Assembly (NCBI RefSeq): GCF_003399625.1
Contig: NZ_NBXA01000020.1
Span: 1 to 64,000 of the forward strand
Length of the DNA: 64,000 bases
Direction: 5' to 3'
Source: Subtercola boreus
Lineage (GTDB): Bacteria; Actinomycetota; Actinomycetes; Actinomycetales; Microbacteriaceae
Shown here: positions 57,371 to 64,000 of the stretch, in pieces
How the letters are laid out: each line of letters begins with the position of its first letter
How positions within the stretch are numbered: the first letter of the stretch is position 1
Notes under the pieces: generated by a model
Database searches by the model: none
Seen by the model: the letters and a program-made list of their open reading frames with translations, nothing else
What the model was told of the DNA's origin: nothing
Position numbers and translations under genes: made by a program

Positions 57371-58846
57371 TCACACTGTCGGTGTTGCAGCCCGGAGCCC
57401 ATCGGCGACCTTCTGGCCGAGTCCGGCATCCACCAGGGTCCAGTACTCGATGACCCGCTGCTGCATCTCCGGGGTCACTCCGTCGCTGGCGTGGCCGACG
57501 ATGTTGGCAGCGAGATGCTCCCGGTCGGTGTCGTCCATCACGTCGCGGTAGAGCGATCCGGCCTGGCCGAAGTCGTCGTCTTCGGCGTGCTTCTCGTACG
57601 CGTACCGGCCGAGCTCACCCGACTCCGCCCACCACGTCAGGTCAGCACCGCGCTCGGGGTCGGCGACGGGGCCGCCGAACGAGTTCGGAGCGTACACGGG
57701 CTGAGCCCCCGAGTGCCGGTAGGCCATGGCGCCGTCTTTGTTGTAGGTGTGCACCTCGGCCTTCGGTGCGTTGATGGGGAGCTGCTGGTAGTTCGTACCG
57801 ATGCGGTGCAGGTGGGTGTCGTGGTACGAGAACACCCGGCCCATGAGCATCCGGTCGGGGCTCAGACCGACTCCCGGTACCAGGTTGGCCGGCGAGAAGC
57901 TGGACTGTTCGACTTCGGCGAAGAAGTTCTCCGGGTTCCGGTCGAGCACCATGCGGCCCACCTGCACGGGCGGGTAGTCCTCGTGCGGCCACACCTTCGT
58001 GAGGTCGAACGGGTTGAACCGGTATGCGGCCGCGTCCGCGAACGGCATCACCTGCATCTCGAGGCGCCACGACGGATTCTCGCCACGATCGATCGCCGCA
58101 CGGAGGTCGCGGCGGTGGTAGTCGGGGTCTTTCGCCGTCATGGCCTTCGCGTCAGCATCCGCGAAGTTCTCGGTTCCCTGCTCTGACTTGAAGTGCCACT
58201 TCACCCAGAACTTCTCACCGGCCGCGTTGATCGTCGAGTAGGTGTGGCTGCTGTATCCGTTCATGGTGCGGAGCGACTTCGGCGTGCCCCGGTCGGACAT
58301 CAGGATGGTGACCTGGTGTGCGCTCTCGGGCGACAGGGTCCAGAAGTCCCACTGCATGTTGTTGTCGCGGAGCCCGGTGTCGGGCAGGCGCTTCTGGGAG
58401 TGGATGAAGTCCTGGAACTTCGACGGGTCACGCACGAAGAACACGGGGGTGTTGTTGCCCACCATGTCGAAGTTGCCCTCCTCCGTGTAGAACTTCAGGG
58501 CGAATCCGCGCGGGTCACGCACGGTGTCGGCGTAGCCCTGCTCGCCGGCGACGGTGGAGAACCGGGCGAACATCTCTGTGCGCTTGCCGACCTCGCCGAG
58601 GAACGCGGCCTTCGTGAACCACGACACGTCGTCGGTGACCTCGAAGTAGCCGTGGGCGCCGGTGCCCTTGGCGTGCACGACCCGCTCGGGTGTGCGTTCC
58701 CGGTTGAACTGCTGCATCTTCTGCACCACATACGCGTCGTGGAGCGCAATCGGCCCGGCCGGCCCGACGGTGAGGGAGAATTCGTCGCTTGAGGCGGAAA
58801 TCCCCGAGTCCGTCGTGGTGGTGGGCGGTGTTTGTGGATCAGTCAT
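57371..58846 (-). CDS. katA: Monofunctional heme catalase (KatA type)
   Basis: The 491-residue protein matches small-subunit clade catalases along its length: RVVHAKGTGAHGYFEVTDDV (catalytic His), FARFSTVAGE, DPRGFALKFYTEEGN, VGNNTPVFFVRD (catalytic Asn), DFWTLSPES, and the proximal heme Tyr in GRVFSYHDTHLHRIGTN. It breaks down hydrogen peroxide. GGAGAAG lies before the ATG at 58846. A hairpin terminator follows it. It is divergent from the tautomerase gene after a long gap. Confidence 0.97.
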   Translation of the reverse strand: MTDPQTPPTTTTDSGISASSDEFSLTVGPAGPIALHDAYVVQKMQQFNRERTPERVVHAKGTGAHGYFEVTDDVSWFTKAAFLGEVGKRTEMFARFSTVAGEQGYADTVRDPRGFALKFYTEEGNFDMVGNNTPVFFVRDPSKFQDFIHSQKRLPDTGLRDNNMQWDFWTLSPESAHQVTILMSDRGTPKSLRTMNGYSSHTYSTINAAGEKFWVKWHFKSEQGTENFADADAKAMTAKDPDYHRRDLRAAIDRGENPSWRLEMQVMPFADAAAYRFNPFDLTKVWPHEDYPPVQVGRMVLDRNPENFFAEVEQSSFSPANLVPGVGLSPDRMLMGRVFSYHDTHLHRIGTNYQQLPINAPKAEVHTYNKDGAMAYRHSGAQPVYAPNSFGGPVADPERGADLTWWAESGELGRYAYEKHAEDDDFGQAGSLYRDVMDDTDREHLAANIVGHASDGVTPEMQQRVIEYWTLVDAGLGQKVADGLRAATPTV

Positions 58847-59243
58847 GGTCTTCTCCGATCGGACAGCAACGGCAGGTGCCGTGTGTGGCCACGCTAAGCA
58901 CACGATCCGGGGAAAGATAGATCGGGCAGCCTACCCTTCCCGCACTCTCCCAGCCCGTACACAGCCTCGATGATGCGCAATCCATCAATCCCTGGGCATC
59001 GGTGCAGGTGAAGTGGAGGTAGTCATCGTGCTCCTGGCTTCTGGTTCGGGGCCGGGAGCTCTCGGACGCATTGCCGTCACAACGAAGTCTGTCGCTGGAG
59101 GGGACCGGAATATTCGAATCTGCACAGACTGCGAGTGCACACCGGCGCAGGCAGCCGGGTTGACACCGGGGCCGTGTCTGCGCTCAAGATGACTGACCAC
59201 GCGGAGCCCTCCGGCTCCGCCCCGATCGAACAGGGAATCATCC
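58847..59243. other. 397-bp divergent gap with no recognised gene
   Basis: The gap lies between the catalase and tautomerase starts. A short hairpin GGAGCC-CTCC-GGCTCC (59203-59218) lies 26 bp before the tautomerase ATG. I see no DosR-like box at the expected distance. Open frames in it show no family resemblance. Confidence 0.5.
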
Positions 59244-59648
59244 ATGCCTCTCATCCGCATCGACCTCGTCGAAGGTCGCTCCAATGGCCAGATCACTGCC
59301 ATCGCCGACAACATCCAGAAGACTTTGGTCGACGTCTACGCCTTGCCTGAACGGGATCGGTTCCAGATCATCACCGAACACCCCGCCAACCGGATGATCG
59401 CTCTCGATGTCGGTCTCGGTATCGAACGGACGGCCCAGGTTGTGATCATCCAGATCTTCACCCAGGCCGGCCGCAGCACCGAGGACAAGCAGGCCTTCTT
59501 CCAGGCCCTTGCAGCCAACCTCGGAGCCGTCGGCGTCAACGGAGAAGACCTGATCGTCGGCTTCGTCGAGAACTCCCCCGCCGACTGGTCCTTCGGATTC
59601 GGGCGAGCCCAGTACATCACGGGGGAACTCGAGAAGCCCGGTGACTGA
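59244..59648 (+). CDS. Tautomerase-family protein
   Basis: The 134-residue protein begins MPLIRIDLVEGRSNGQITAI, so after Met removal Pro1 is the catalytic base of the 4-oxalocrotonate tautomerase superfamily. The rest fits the longer tautomerase group (single chain of two beta-alpha-beta units; EHPANRMIALDVGLG, VVIIQIFTQAGRS, LIVGFVENSPADWSFGFGRAQY). A small-molecule keto-enol tautomerase or hydratase is likely. A weak AACAGGGA precedes the ATG. Confidence 0.88.
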   Translation: MPLIRIDLVEGRSNGQITAIADNIQKTLVDVYALPERDRFQIITEHPANRMIALDVGLGIERTAQVVIIQIFTQAGRSTEDKQAFFQALAANLGAVGVNGEDLIVGFVENSPADWSFGFGRAQYITGELEKPGD

Positions 59649-59754
59649 CACCAGCCATCGACACCAGAACCGCTGACACGAAGCCGAGCGAGCCTCGTTC
59701 CTCCTCTCATTTAGGCAAGGCTTTCCACGCTGGAAACGGAGACGGCATGGTGCC

Positions 59755-59760
59755 TATGGT
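59755..59760 (+). promoter_or_regulatory. -10 box of a leaderless promoter
   Basis: TATGGT ends 6 nt before the ATG at 59767, with no ribosome site. Confidence 0.5.
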
Positions 59761-59766
59761 GTTCGC

Positions 59767-60504
59767 ATGACCTCCTCAACCGTCGATTCGGCCTTCGCCG
59801 GACAACCCGACGAGCCCCATGCCAGCAGTCTCGCCGGTCGCCTGAATTGGCTGCGTGCCGGTGTGCTCGGCGCCAACGATGGCATCGTGTCCGTCGCAGC
59901 CATCGTGGTCGGCGTCGCCGGAACCGGGTCCCCGACCTCCGCCATCCTCGCCGCGGGCTCTGCTGCTCTCATCGGGGGCGCGATCTCCATGGCGCTTGGC
60001 GAATACGTCTCCGTCAGCAGCCAGCGAGATAGCCAACGTGCCCTCATCGAGAAAGAACGCCTCGAACTTCAGACAGACCCCGCAGGTGAACTCATCGAGC
60101 TAGCCGGCCTCTACCAGGCCCGAGGACTCACCGCCGAAACTGCTCTCCAAGTCGCGACTGAACTCACCGACCGTGACGCGTTGCGGGCGCACCTCGCTAT
60201 GGAATTGAACATCGACGAGAACGACATCGCCAGCCCTTGGCACGCCGCCGGGGCCTCAGCCCTCGCCTTCCTCATCGGCGGAATACTTCCTGTCCTCGCG
60301 ATCCTCCTCCCGCCCGAAACCATCCGCGTTCCCGTCACATTCACAGTTATCACCATCGCCCTTGCGATCACGGGCGTCGTCGGTGCACGGCTCGGCGGCA
60401 GCCCTGTTGCGCGCGCGACGATGAGGGTGGTCGTCGGTGGCGCGCTCGCCCTGGCTGCGACCTTCATCATCGGAACCCTCCTCGGCACCAGCGGCGTGGT
60501 GTAA
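59767..60504 (+). CDS. VIT/CCC1-family iron or manganese transporter
   Basis: The 245-residue protein has five predicted helices and the VIT motifs: GRLNWLRAGVLGANDGIVSVAAIVVGVAG (first helix pair, with the Asp), GGAISMALGEYVSVSSQRDSQRALIEKERLEL, and a charged cytoplasmic stretch before the last three helices. Such proteins move Fe2+ or Mn2+ out of the cytoplasm. The transcript is probably leaderless (TATGGT then 6 nt). Next to catalase, it fits oxidative-stress metal handling (inference). Confidence 0.92.
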   Translation: MTSSTVDSAFAGQPDEPHASSLAGRLNWLRAGVLGANDGIVSVAAIVVGVAGTGSPTSAILAAGSAALIGGAISMALGEYVSVSSQRDSQRALIEKERLELQTDPAGELIELAGLYQARGLTAETALQVATELTDRDALRAHLAMELNIDENDIASPWHAAGASALAFLIGGILPVLAILLPPETIRVPVTFTVITIALAITGVVGARLGGSPVARATMRVVVGGALALAATFIIGTLLGTSGVV

Positions 60505-60655
60505 CAAGCTGACGGGCGGAGAAGAATCTGCGACCTGAAGATCACTCGCTTCGGGACCTTTGCCCCTGGGAGGAGCGTCAGCCAATCAGGAGGATGGACG
60601 AGAACCCTCTTCAGGAAAGCGCTAGTGCCCGGCTGAGGCCGAAGGAGGTGGCTCG

Positions 60656-60970
60656 ATGGGTGCCCTGACATATGGCGGGGGAAACTCCGCTATCTCTTTC
60701 GATGACCGCAGCCTCCTTCATTTGCAGATCGTCATCACCTCGAAACTACGTCACGGTGAGGGCTTCCTCGTCTCCTGGATGGATTCCCCTGGAGTCGGCA
60801 GTGGCCGAAGCTCCATCTGGGTCAGCACGGCGAGTACCCTTCTTTACCGGTTTCACGGCACCCAAACCCATTCCGTCAACCGCACCTGGATAAGAGTCCT
60901 GATGGACTCGGCCAACAGCGCGAACGGTCTGGTTTTCACATCGGAGCCCGTTGACGCAACTGTTCCTTGA
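60656..60970 (+). CDS. DUF7882-like small protein
   Basis: The 104-residue protein begins MGALTYGGGNSAISFDDRSLLHLQIVITSKLRHGEGF. With SWMDSPGVGSGRSSIWV and LYRFHGTQTHSVNRTWIRVLMDSANSANGL it matches the small Microbacteriaceae family now called DUF7882, often mislabelled DNA ligase. The family function is unknown. AAGGAGG lies 9 nt before the ATG. It stands alone downstream of the VIT gene. Confidence 0.85.
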   Translation: MGALTYGGGNSAISFDDRSLLHLQIVITSKLRHGEGFLVSWMDSPGVGSGRSSIWVSTASTLLYRFHGTQTHSVNRTWIRVLMDSANSANGLVFTSEPVDATVP

Positions 60971-61023
60971 TCCGGTCGAAGACAGGCTTAGCTACGGGCA
61001 TCCGTTCGACGCCCCTTTCGCCG

Positions 61024-61170
61024 CTATGTGCGGTCGGCCATCATCCGGAGCAGCTCGGCGATGTCGATCGGTTCGGTCGGGCACAGATCGATGTTGGCCG
61101 GAAGATCACGAGACAGGTACGCCTGCGGTTCAACCCGGTTGGCGCCGCAGCTTGCGGACGAGTTGGGCAT
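61024..61170 (-). CDS. Short ORF of unknown function
   Basis: The 48-residue frame begins MPNSSASCGANRVEPQAYLS, includes DLPANIDLCPTEPIDIAELL and ends RMMADRT. GAAAGG lies before its ATG (about 61170), so it could be real. No family was recognised, and it lies in a stretch with gene remnants. Confidence 0.3.
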   Translation of the reverse strand: MPNSSASCGANRVEPQAYLSRDLPANIDLCPTEPIDIAELLRMMADRT

Positions 61171-61187
61171 GAAGACACCTTTCAATC

Positions 61188-61480
61188 GTGATGGGGTGGG
61201 GAGACACATCAAGTAGACGCAGGAACCCACCCGACCGGCAGGGCCGAAAGTCCCCCCACCCGAACCGACGTCCGCCGCCATCGGCGGGACTAAAGCCTCC
61301 GGGCCGTCTGGGCCTGCCAACCGCTTCGGCGCTCGTGATCGGCTCCGTGATCGGTATGGGCGTGTTCGGGATCCCCGCAGCACTGGCCATGTTCGGGCCC
61401 ATCAGTTTGGTCGCATTCGTGCTGGTGACAGTCGGTGCGTTGGCACTTGCGGTGGTGTTCGGACGACTCGCCGCTGCGGG
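61188..61480 (+). pseudogene. Amino-acid permease N-terminal remnant (ArcD-like)
   Basis: The frame encodes LGLPTASALVIGSVIGMGVF, then GIPAALAMFGPISLVAFVLV, then TVGALALAVVFGRLAA, the first two helices of an APC-superfamily antiporter (the arginine/ornithine or basic amino-acid type). It then runs into unrelated codons. The start is preceded by about 40 out-of-place residues. So it is a truncated fragment, joined to carbamate-kinase pieces by deletion. Confidence 0.6.
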
Positions 61481-61483
61481 GAC

Positions 61484-61850
61484 ATGGTCGCTGAATCCCA
61501 GGGCCCGATCGGGCTGTGGCTGCAACGTGCCCTCCCCCGCCCCCGTCGACATCATCGAACACGGCGTCATCAGCAACCTGCTCAGCGCCGGGGTGACCGT
61601 GATCGGGGCCGGCGGCGGCGGTGTACCCGTCGTCAGAACTCGCGGCCAGCTCATCAGGGTGAGCGCCGTCATCGACAAGGACAGTGTCGCCGCGCTCCTC
61701 GCGATGAACCTCACAGCCGATCGTCTCATCATCCTCTCCGATGTCAGCGCTGTGATGACGCCAGACTCGATGGGACCAAAGGTGAGGGCGGGCATCCCCT
61801 CCTGTCTGTTCGGTGGGACCTTCGACTCTGCCGGTTCTCCGCGCGTCCGA
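61484..61850 (+). pseudogene. Carbamate kinase remnant (ArcC-like)
   Basis: One frame reads M-V-A-E-S-Q-G-P-I-G-L-W-L-Q-R-A-L, matching the family's A-E-S-Q-G-x-I-G region. After a frame change, PSPAPVDIIEHGVISNLLS, then AGVTVIGAGGGGVPVVRTRG, VIDKDSVAALLAMNL and ILSDVSAVMTPDSMGPKV match the family's C-terminal half (V-P-S-P-x-P, A-G-G-G-G-x-P-V, V-I-D-K-D, L-x-D-V, S-M-G-P-K-V). The central part is missing, so this is a deletion remnant. Confidence 0.65.
61815..61828 (+). promoter_or_regulatory. DosR-like box (site 3)
   Basis: GGGACCTTCGACTC matches the DosR consensus in 10 of 14 positions and differs from site 2 at one base. It ends exactly 35 nt before the nitroreductase ATG at 61864. Confidence 0.65.
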
Positions 61851-61863
61851 CACAGTGGTGTGC

Positions 61864-63063
61864 ATGAGGATACGACGACAGCGTGGCAGGAAGATCGTGC
61901 TCATCAGTGTGGCGTCACTGGTCGGCGGTTTGGGTGTCGCACTCGTTGTCGTTCTGGCGGTCGGCGGTCTCTTCGTGCCAGCGAACTACCTCCAGCCCTG
62001 GAACAAGGAGTACGCAGGGCACTTCCCTGACCCTCGGATGCACGTCGCAGCGCAGGCACTGCTGGCGCCGAGCAGCCACAACATGCAGCCGTGGACCATC
62101 CGACTCGACCCGGCGGACCCCGCCGTGCTCTACCTGTACGCCGACCCCTCCCGGCTGACACCCGCCGTCGACCCGGAGGATCGCCAGACGATGCTCTCAC
62201 AGGGCACCTTCCTGTCGTACCTGCGCGTCTCGGCCCTTCATCTGGGATACAGCAGTGACTTCATCCTGTTTCCGCAGGGGGCGTACGACGAGACAGATCT
62301 CGCCGGAAGCATGCGCGCCGTCCCCGTTGCGAAGATCACCCTGACGAAATCCCTGTCGACCGAGTCGACTGACTACGGTTCGCTCTTCCTGTCAGACACC
62401 AACCGAAGCCCGTACACCCCAGCCCCCGTCACAAAGGATCAGTCAGCAGCACTCACCCGGCTCGCCACCGGCTCAGGGGCGACCCTGAAGATCTTCGACC
62501 AGCCAAAAGATCTTGCGGCGTTCGCAGCGTTCGGTACCGAAGGAACCCTCATCGAGACGCAGTACGAGGCGGCGACTACAGAGTTCGACAGGTTGTTCTA
62601 CGCCACCGAATCAGCCAAGAACGAGGCGCGATCGGGTTTCGCCGTCGAAGGGCAGGGAACCAGCGGTTTCATGAAATACCTGCTCCAGGGCATGATCACG
62701 ATCGACCCTGCACTGAACGATGATGCGACTGGCGCCAAGCGGTCGATCGACTCGACAGCGGCGGCCGTGGCACACACACCGAACTACGCCCTCATCAGCA
62801 CGGCTGGCAATACTCGCACCGAGCAGGTTTCGGCGGGCATCCTGTACGGCGATTTCTCGCTCCGGGCTCGCACGCTGGGGCTGGTGATGCAGCCCCTCAG
62901 CCAGGTGCTTCAGGAGTACCCGTCGATGTCGGCACCGTACGACGCGATCCGGGCGGAGTACGCACCCGACGGGCAGACGATCCAGATGATGGTGAGACTC
63001 GGCACCAGCACGACCGAATACCCGCAGACCATGCGGCGAGACGTCGACAGTCTCCTCGGCTGA
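61864..63063 (+). CDS. Acg-like nitroreductase-fold protein, membrane-anchored
   Basis: The 399-residue protein has a basic N-terminus, one membrane helix (VLISVASLVGGLGVALVVVLAVGGLF), and then a nitroreductase-like domain with LAPSSHNMQPWTIRL, DTNRSPYTPAPVTKDQSAALTRL, and the ending GLVMQPLSQVLQEYPSM. It resembles the Acg/Rv2032 and Rv3131 group, known in mycobacteria as DosR-regulated. A DosR-like box lies 35 nt upstream, which fits. The ATG at 61864 was chosen because it precedes the membrane helix; a GTG six bases earlier is possible. Confidence 0.8.
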   Translation: MRIRRQRGRKIVLISVASLVGGLGVALVVVLAVGGLFVPANYLQPWNKEYAGHFPDPRMHVAAQALLAPSSHNMQPWTIRLDPADPAVLYLYADPSRLTPAVDPEDRQTMLSQGTFLSYLRVSALHLGYSSDFILFPQGAYDETDLAGSMRAVPVAKITLTKSLSTESTDYGSLFLSDTNRSPYTPAPVTKDQSAALTRLATGSGATLKIFDQPKDLAAFAAFGTEGTLIETQYEAATTEFDRLFYATESAKNEARSGFAVEGQGTSGFMKYLLQGMITIDPALNDDATGAKRSIDSTAAAVAHTPNYALISTAGNTRTEQVSAGILYGDFSLRARTLGLVMQPLSQVLQEYPSMSAPYDAIRAEYAPDGQTIQMMVRLGTSTTEYPQTMRRDVDSLLG

Positions 63064-63078
63064 ACTCCAAGCACAGAG

Positions 63079-63996
63079 CTAGGTTGCGCTTGGTGGCCCG
63101 ATGACGATGGTCGGTGCCGGCAGGCTGGCGAGAACACCGTGGCTTGTCGAACCGAGCAGGAGTCGGCGGATGCCGTGCTCTTGGCGGCTGCCGATGACGA
63201 GAAGCGACGCGGATCGCGCTTCGGCCAGAAGCGCCTGTACCGTGTCTGCGTGGCGGAGCACACCGGTCACCGTCAGCGAGGGATACGCGAGACGTATGCC
63301 GTCGGTCGCTGCGTTCAGCACAGCTCCGTTCCGAAGTACCAGTTCGTTGTGCGTACGCGAGTCGATGAACGTTTCCTGCCAGATGGGAGGTTCACTCCAC
63401 ACGGAGACGACTCGTAGGTCAAGGCCGAGAAGTGATGCCTCGGACGCCGCGAACAGTGCGGCCCGCGTGGCAGTTTCCGAGCCGTCGACGGCAGCCATGA
63501 CCCCGTGCCGGACCTGTTCGTCCGGTGCTGGAATCACGGCGACCGGCCCGTAGGCGGTGCTGGCAAGGGTGATGCCGAGCGAATTTCGTGCATGCGACAG
63601 TTCGGACGCTGCCGGGGCGCCGAAGACGAGAACCGTCTGAGGGCCGCTGAGACGGAGGATCTCGTCGTGCACATCACCGTTGGAGACGTGCACGGTGACG
63701 CTGAGCGTCTTGACCTGATACCGAACGTGTTCCGCGGTCGTTTCAAGCAGTTCGGTGGCCGCATCAACCTCGGCCTGCGTGGCGGGATGAGCGTCGTCGT
63801 TTGTCTGTGGGTCGATGACGTGCGCCAGGGTCAACGTGCGGTCGTGCCGGCGCGCATATTCGACAGCCCACGCGGTGGCGGTAGCTCCGGCTCCTCGCTC
63901 GCTTATGCAGAGTACCGTGCGGCGCCCCACGGCGTTCGGTCTCGCGGCAGGGACGGCCGCTTCGACGGGCGCGGGTGGTGAGACGGTATCCATCAT
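63079..63996 (-). CDS. Universal stress protein, tandem USP domains
   Basis: The 305-residue protein has two USP domains: RTVLCISERGAGATATAWAVEYARRH with GAPAASELSHARNSLG in the first, whose ATP motif is degenerate, and VMAAVDGSETATRAALFAASEAS with VIGSRQEHGIRRLLLGSTSHGVLASLPAPTIVI in the second. Starts at 63996 or 63993 (adjacent ATGs), very close to the window edge, so the promoter is not visible. It converges on the nitroreductase gene with a 15-bp gap. Confidence 0.85.
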   Translation of the reverse strand: MMDTVSPPAPVEAAVPAARPNAVGRRTVLCISERGAGATATAWAVEYARRHDRTLTLAHVIDPQTNDDAHPATQAEVDAATELLETTAEHVRYQVKTLSVTVHVSNGDVHDEILRLSGPQTVLVFGAPAASELSHARNSLGITLASTAYGPVAVIPAPDEQVRHGVMAAVDGSETATRAALFAASEASLLGLDLRVVSVWSEPPIWQETFIDSRTHNELVLRNGAVLNAATDGIRLAYPSLTVTGVLRHADTVQALLAEARSASLLVIGSRQEHGIRRLLLGSTSHGVLASLPAPTIVIGPPSAT

Positions 63997-64000
63997 GTGG

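Noticed and set aside
61772-61785. GGGACCAAAGGTGA as another DosR-like box
   Set aside because: It lies inside the carbamate kinase remnant (S-M-G-P-K-V codons), and only the box at 61815 has the 35-nt spacing.
61188-62030. One continuous 280-residue gene
   Set aside because: The frame mixes permease and carbamate kinase pieces and then runs out of frame through the nitroreductase gene, so it is not a real protein.
1-64000. Prophage, insertion sequence, CRISPR array or tRNA/rRNA gene
   Set aside because: No transposase, integrase, phage structural gene, spaced repeat array or cloverleaf-like RNA was recognised; the short tandem repeats are not spaced like CRISPR.

Overview
The window is high-GC actinobacterial DNA, most likely chromosomal and most likely from a Microbacteriaceae genus. 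The pointers are two DUF222/HNH endonuclease genes, a DUF7882-type small protein, a mycothiol-dependent formaldehyde dehydrogenase, a SURF1 protein, LCP and NYN/LOTUS proteins, and at least ten genes whose -10 box lies 6-7 nt before the start codon (leaderless transcripts). No tRNA, rRNA, CRISPR array, transposase or phage gene was seen.

Region 1 (0-21.5 kb) is largely housekeeping and detoxification. It holds an HNH gene tail, an arsenate-reductase-like protein, a membrane alpha/beta hydrolase, a SIMPL protein, a HEAT protein, an XRE-cupin regulator divergent from a thioredoxin-reductase-like flavoprotein, and the manganese exporter MntP. Next come a tightly coupled SDR / hydrolase-gluconate-DH-subunit-3 fusion / GMC oxidoreductase operon, an mscR-MBL pair, SURF1, NYN, a repeat-rich secreted protein, an LCP ligase, a DEAD-box helicase and two exported or membrane proteins.

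Region 2 (21.5-34.6 kb) contains an EthR-like regulator facing an EthA-like Baeyer-Villiger monooxygenase fused to an alpha/beta hydrolase. Two palindromes lie between their promoters. A hydroxyacyl-CoA dehydrogenase is alongside. It also has a LacI gene preceded by two nested hexapeptide ORFs made by a 17-bp triplication, a TetR/MBL divergon with a frameshifted MBL gene, an HNH gene, a renalase-like flavoprotein, msrB-msrA, and a PadR-UbiB kinase pair.

Region 3 (34.6-48.1 kb) has a lipid or ketone utilisation cluster (SDRs, an acyl-CoA synthetase, an enoyl-reductase-like protein, TetR), an uncharacterised pair, an ECF sigma factor with a membrane partner, a RibD-like reductase, an Hsp20 gene under a HAIR-like operator, a MarR/hydrolase divergon, and an ArsR-family sensor coupled to an EamA transporter with a histidine-rich tail.

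Region 4 (48.1-64 kb) looks like a stress/dormancy island. It has three universal stress protein genes, a P1B ATPase, DUF2231, an operon for flavin/heme/iron-sulfur electron transfer (Q-rich exported protein, ApbE, ferric-reductase-like cytochrome, NuoF-like protein, ferredoxin), a catalase, a tautomerase, a VIT-family transporter and an Acg-like nitroreductase. Three units in it carry DosR-like 14-mers, each exactly 35 nt before the start codon. Broken genes are interspersed: SDR and aldo/keto reductase 5' ends, an aldehyde-dehydrogenase-like fragment, and an arginine-deiminase-pathway remnant. Short tandem duplications (12-20 bp units) recur at about a dozen places across the window, within genes and at gene edges.
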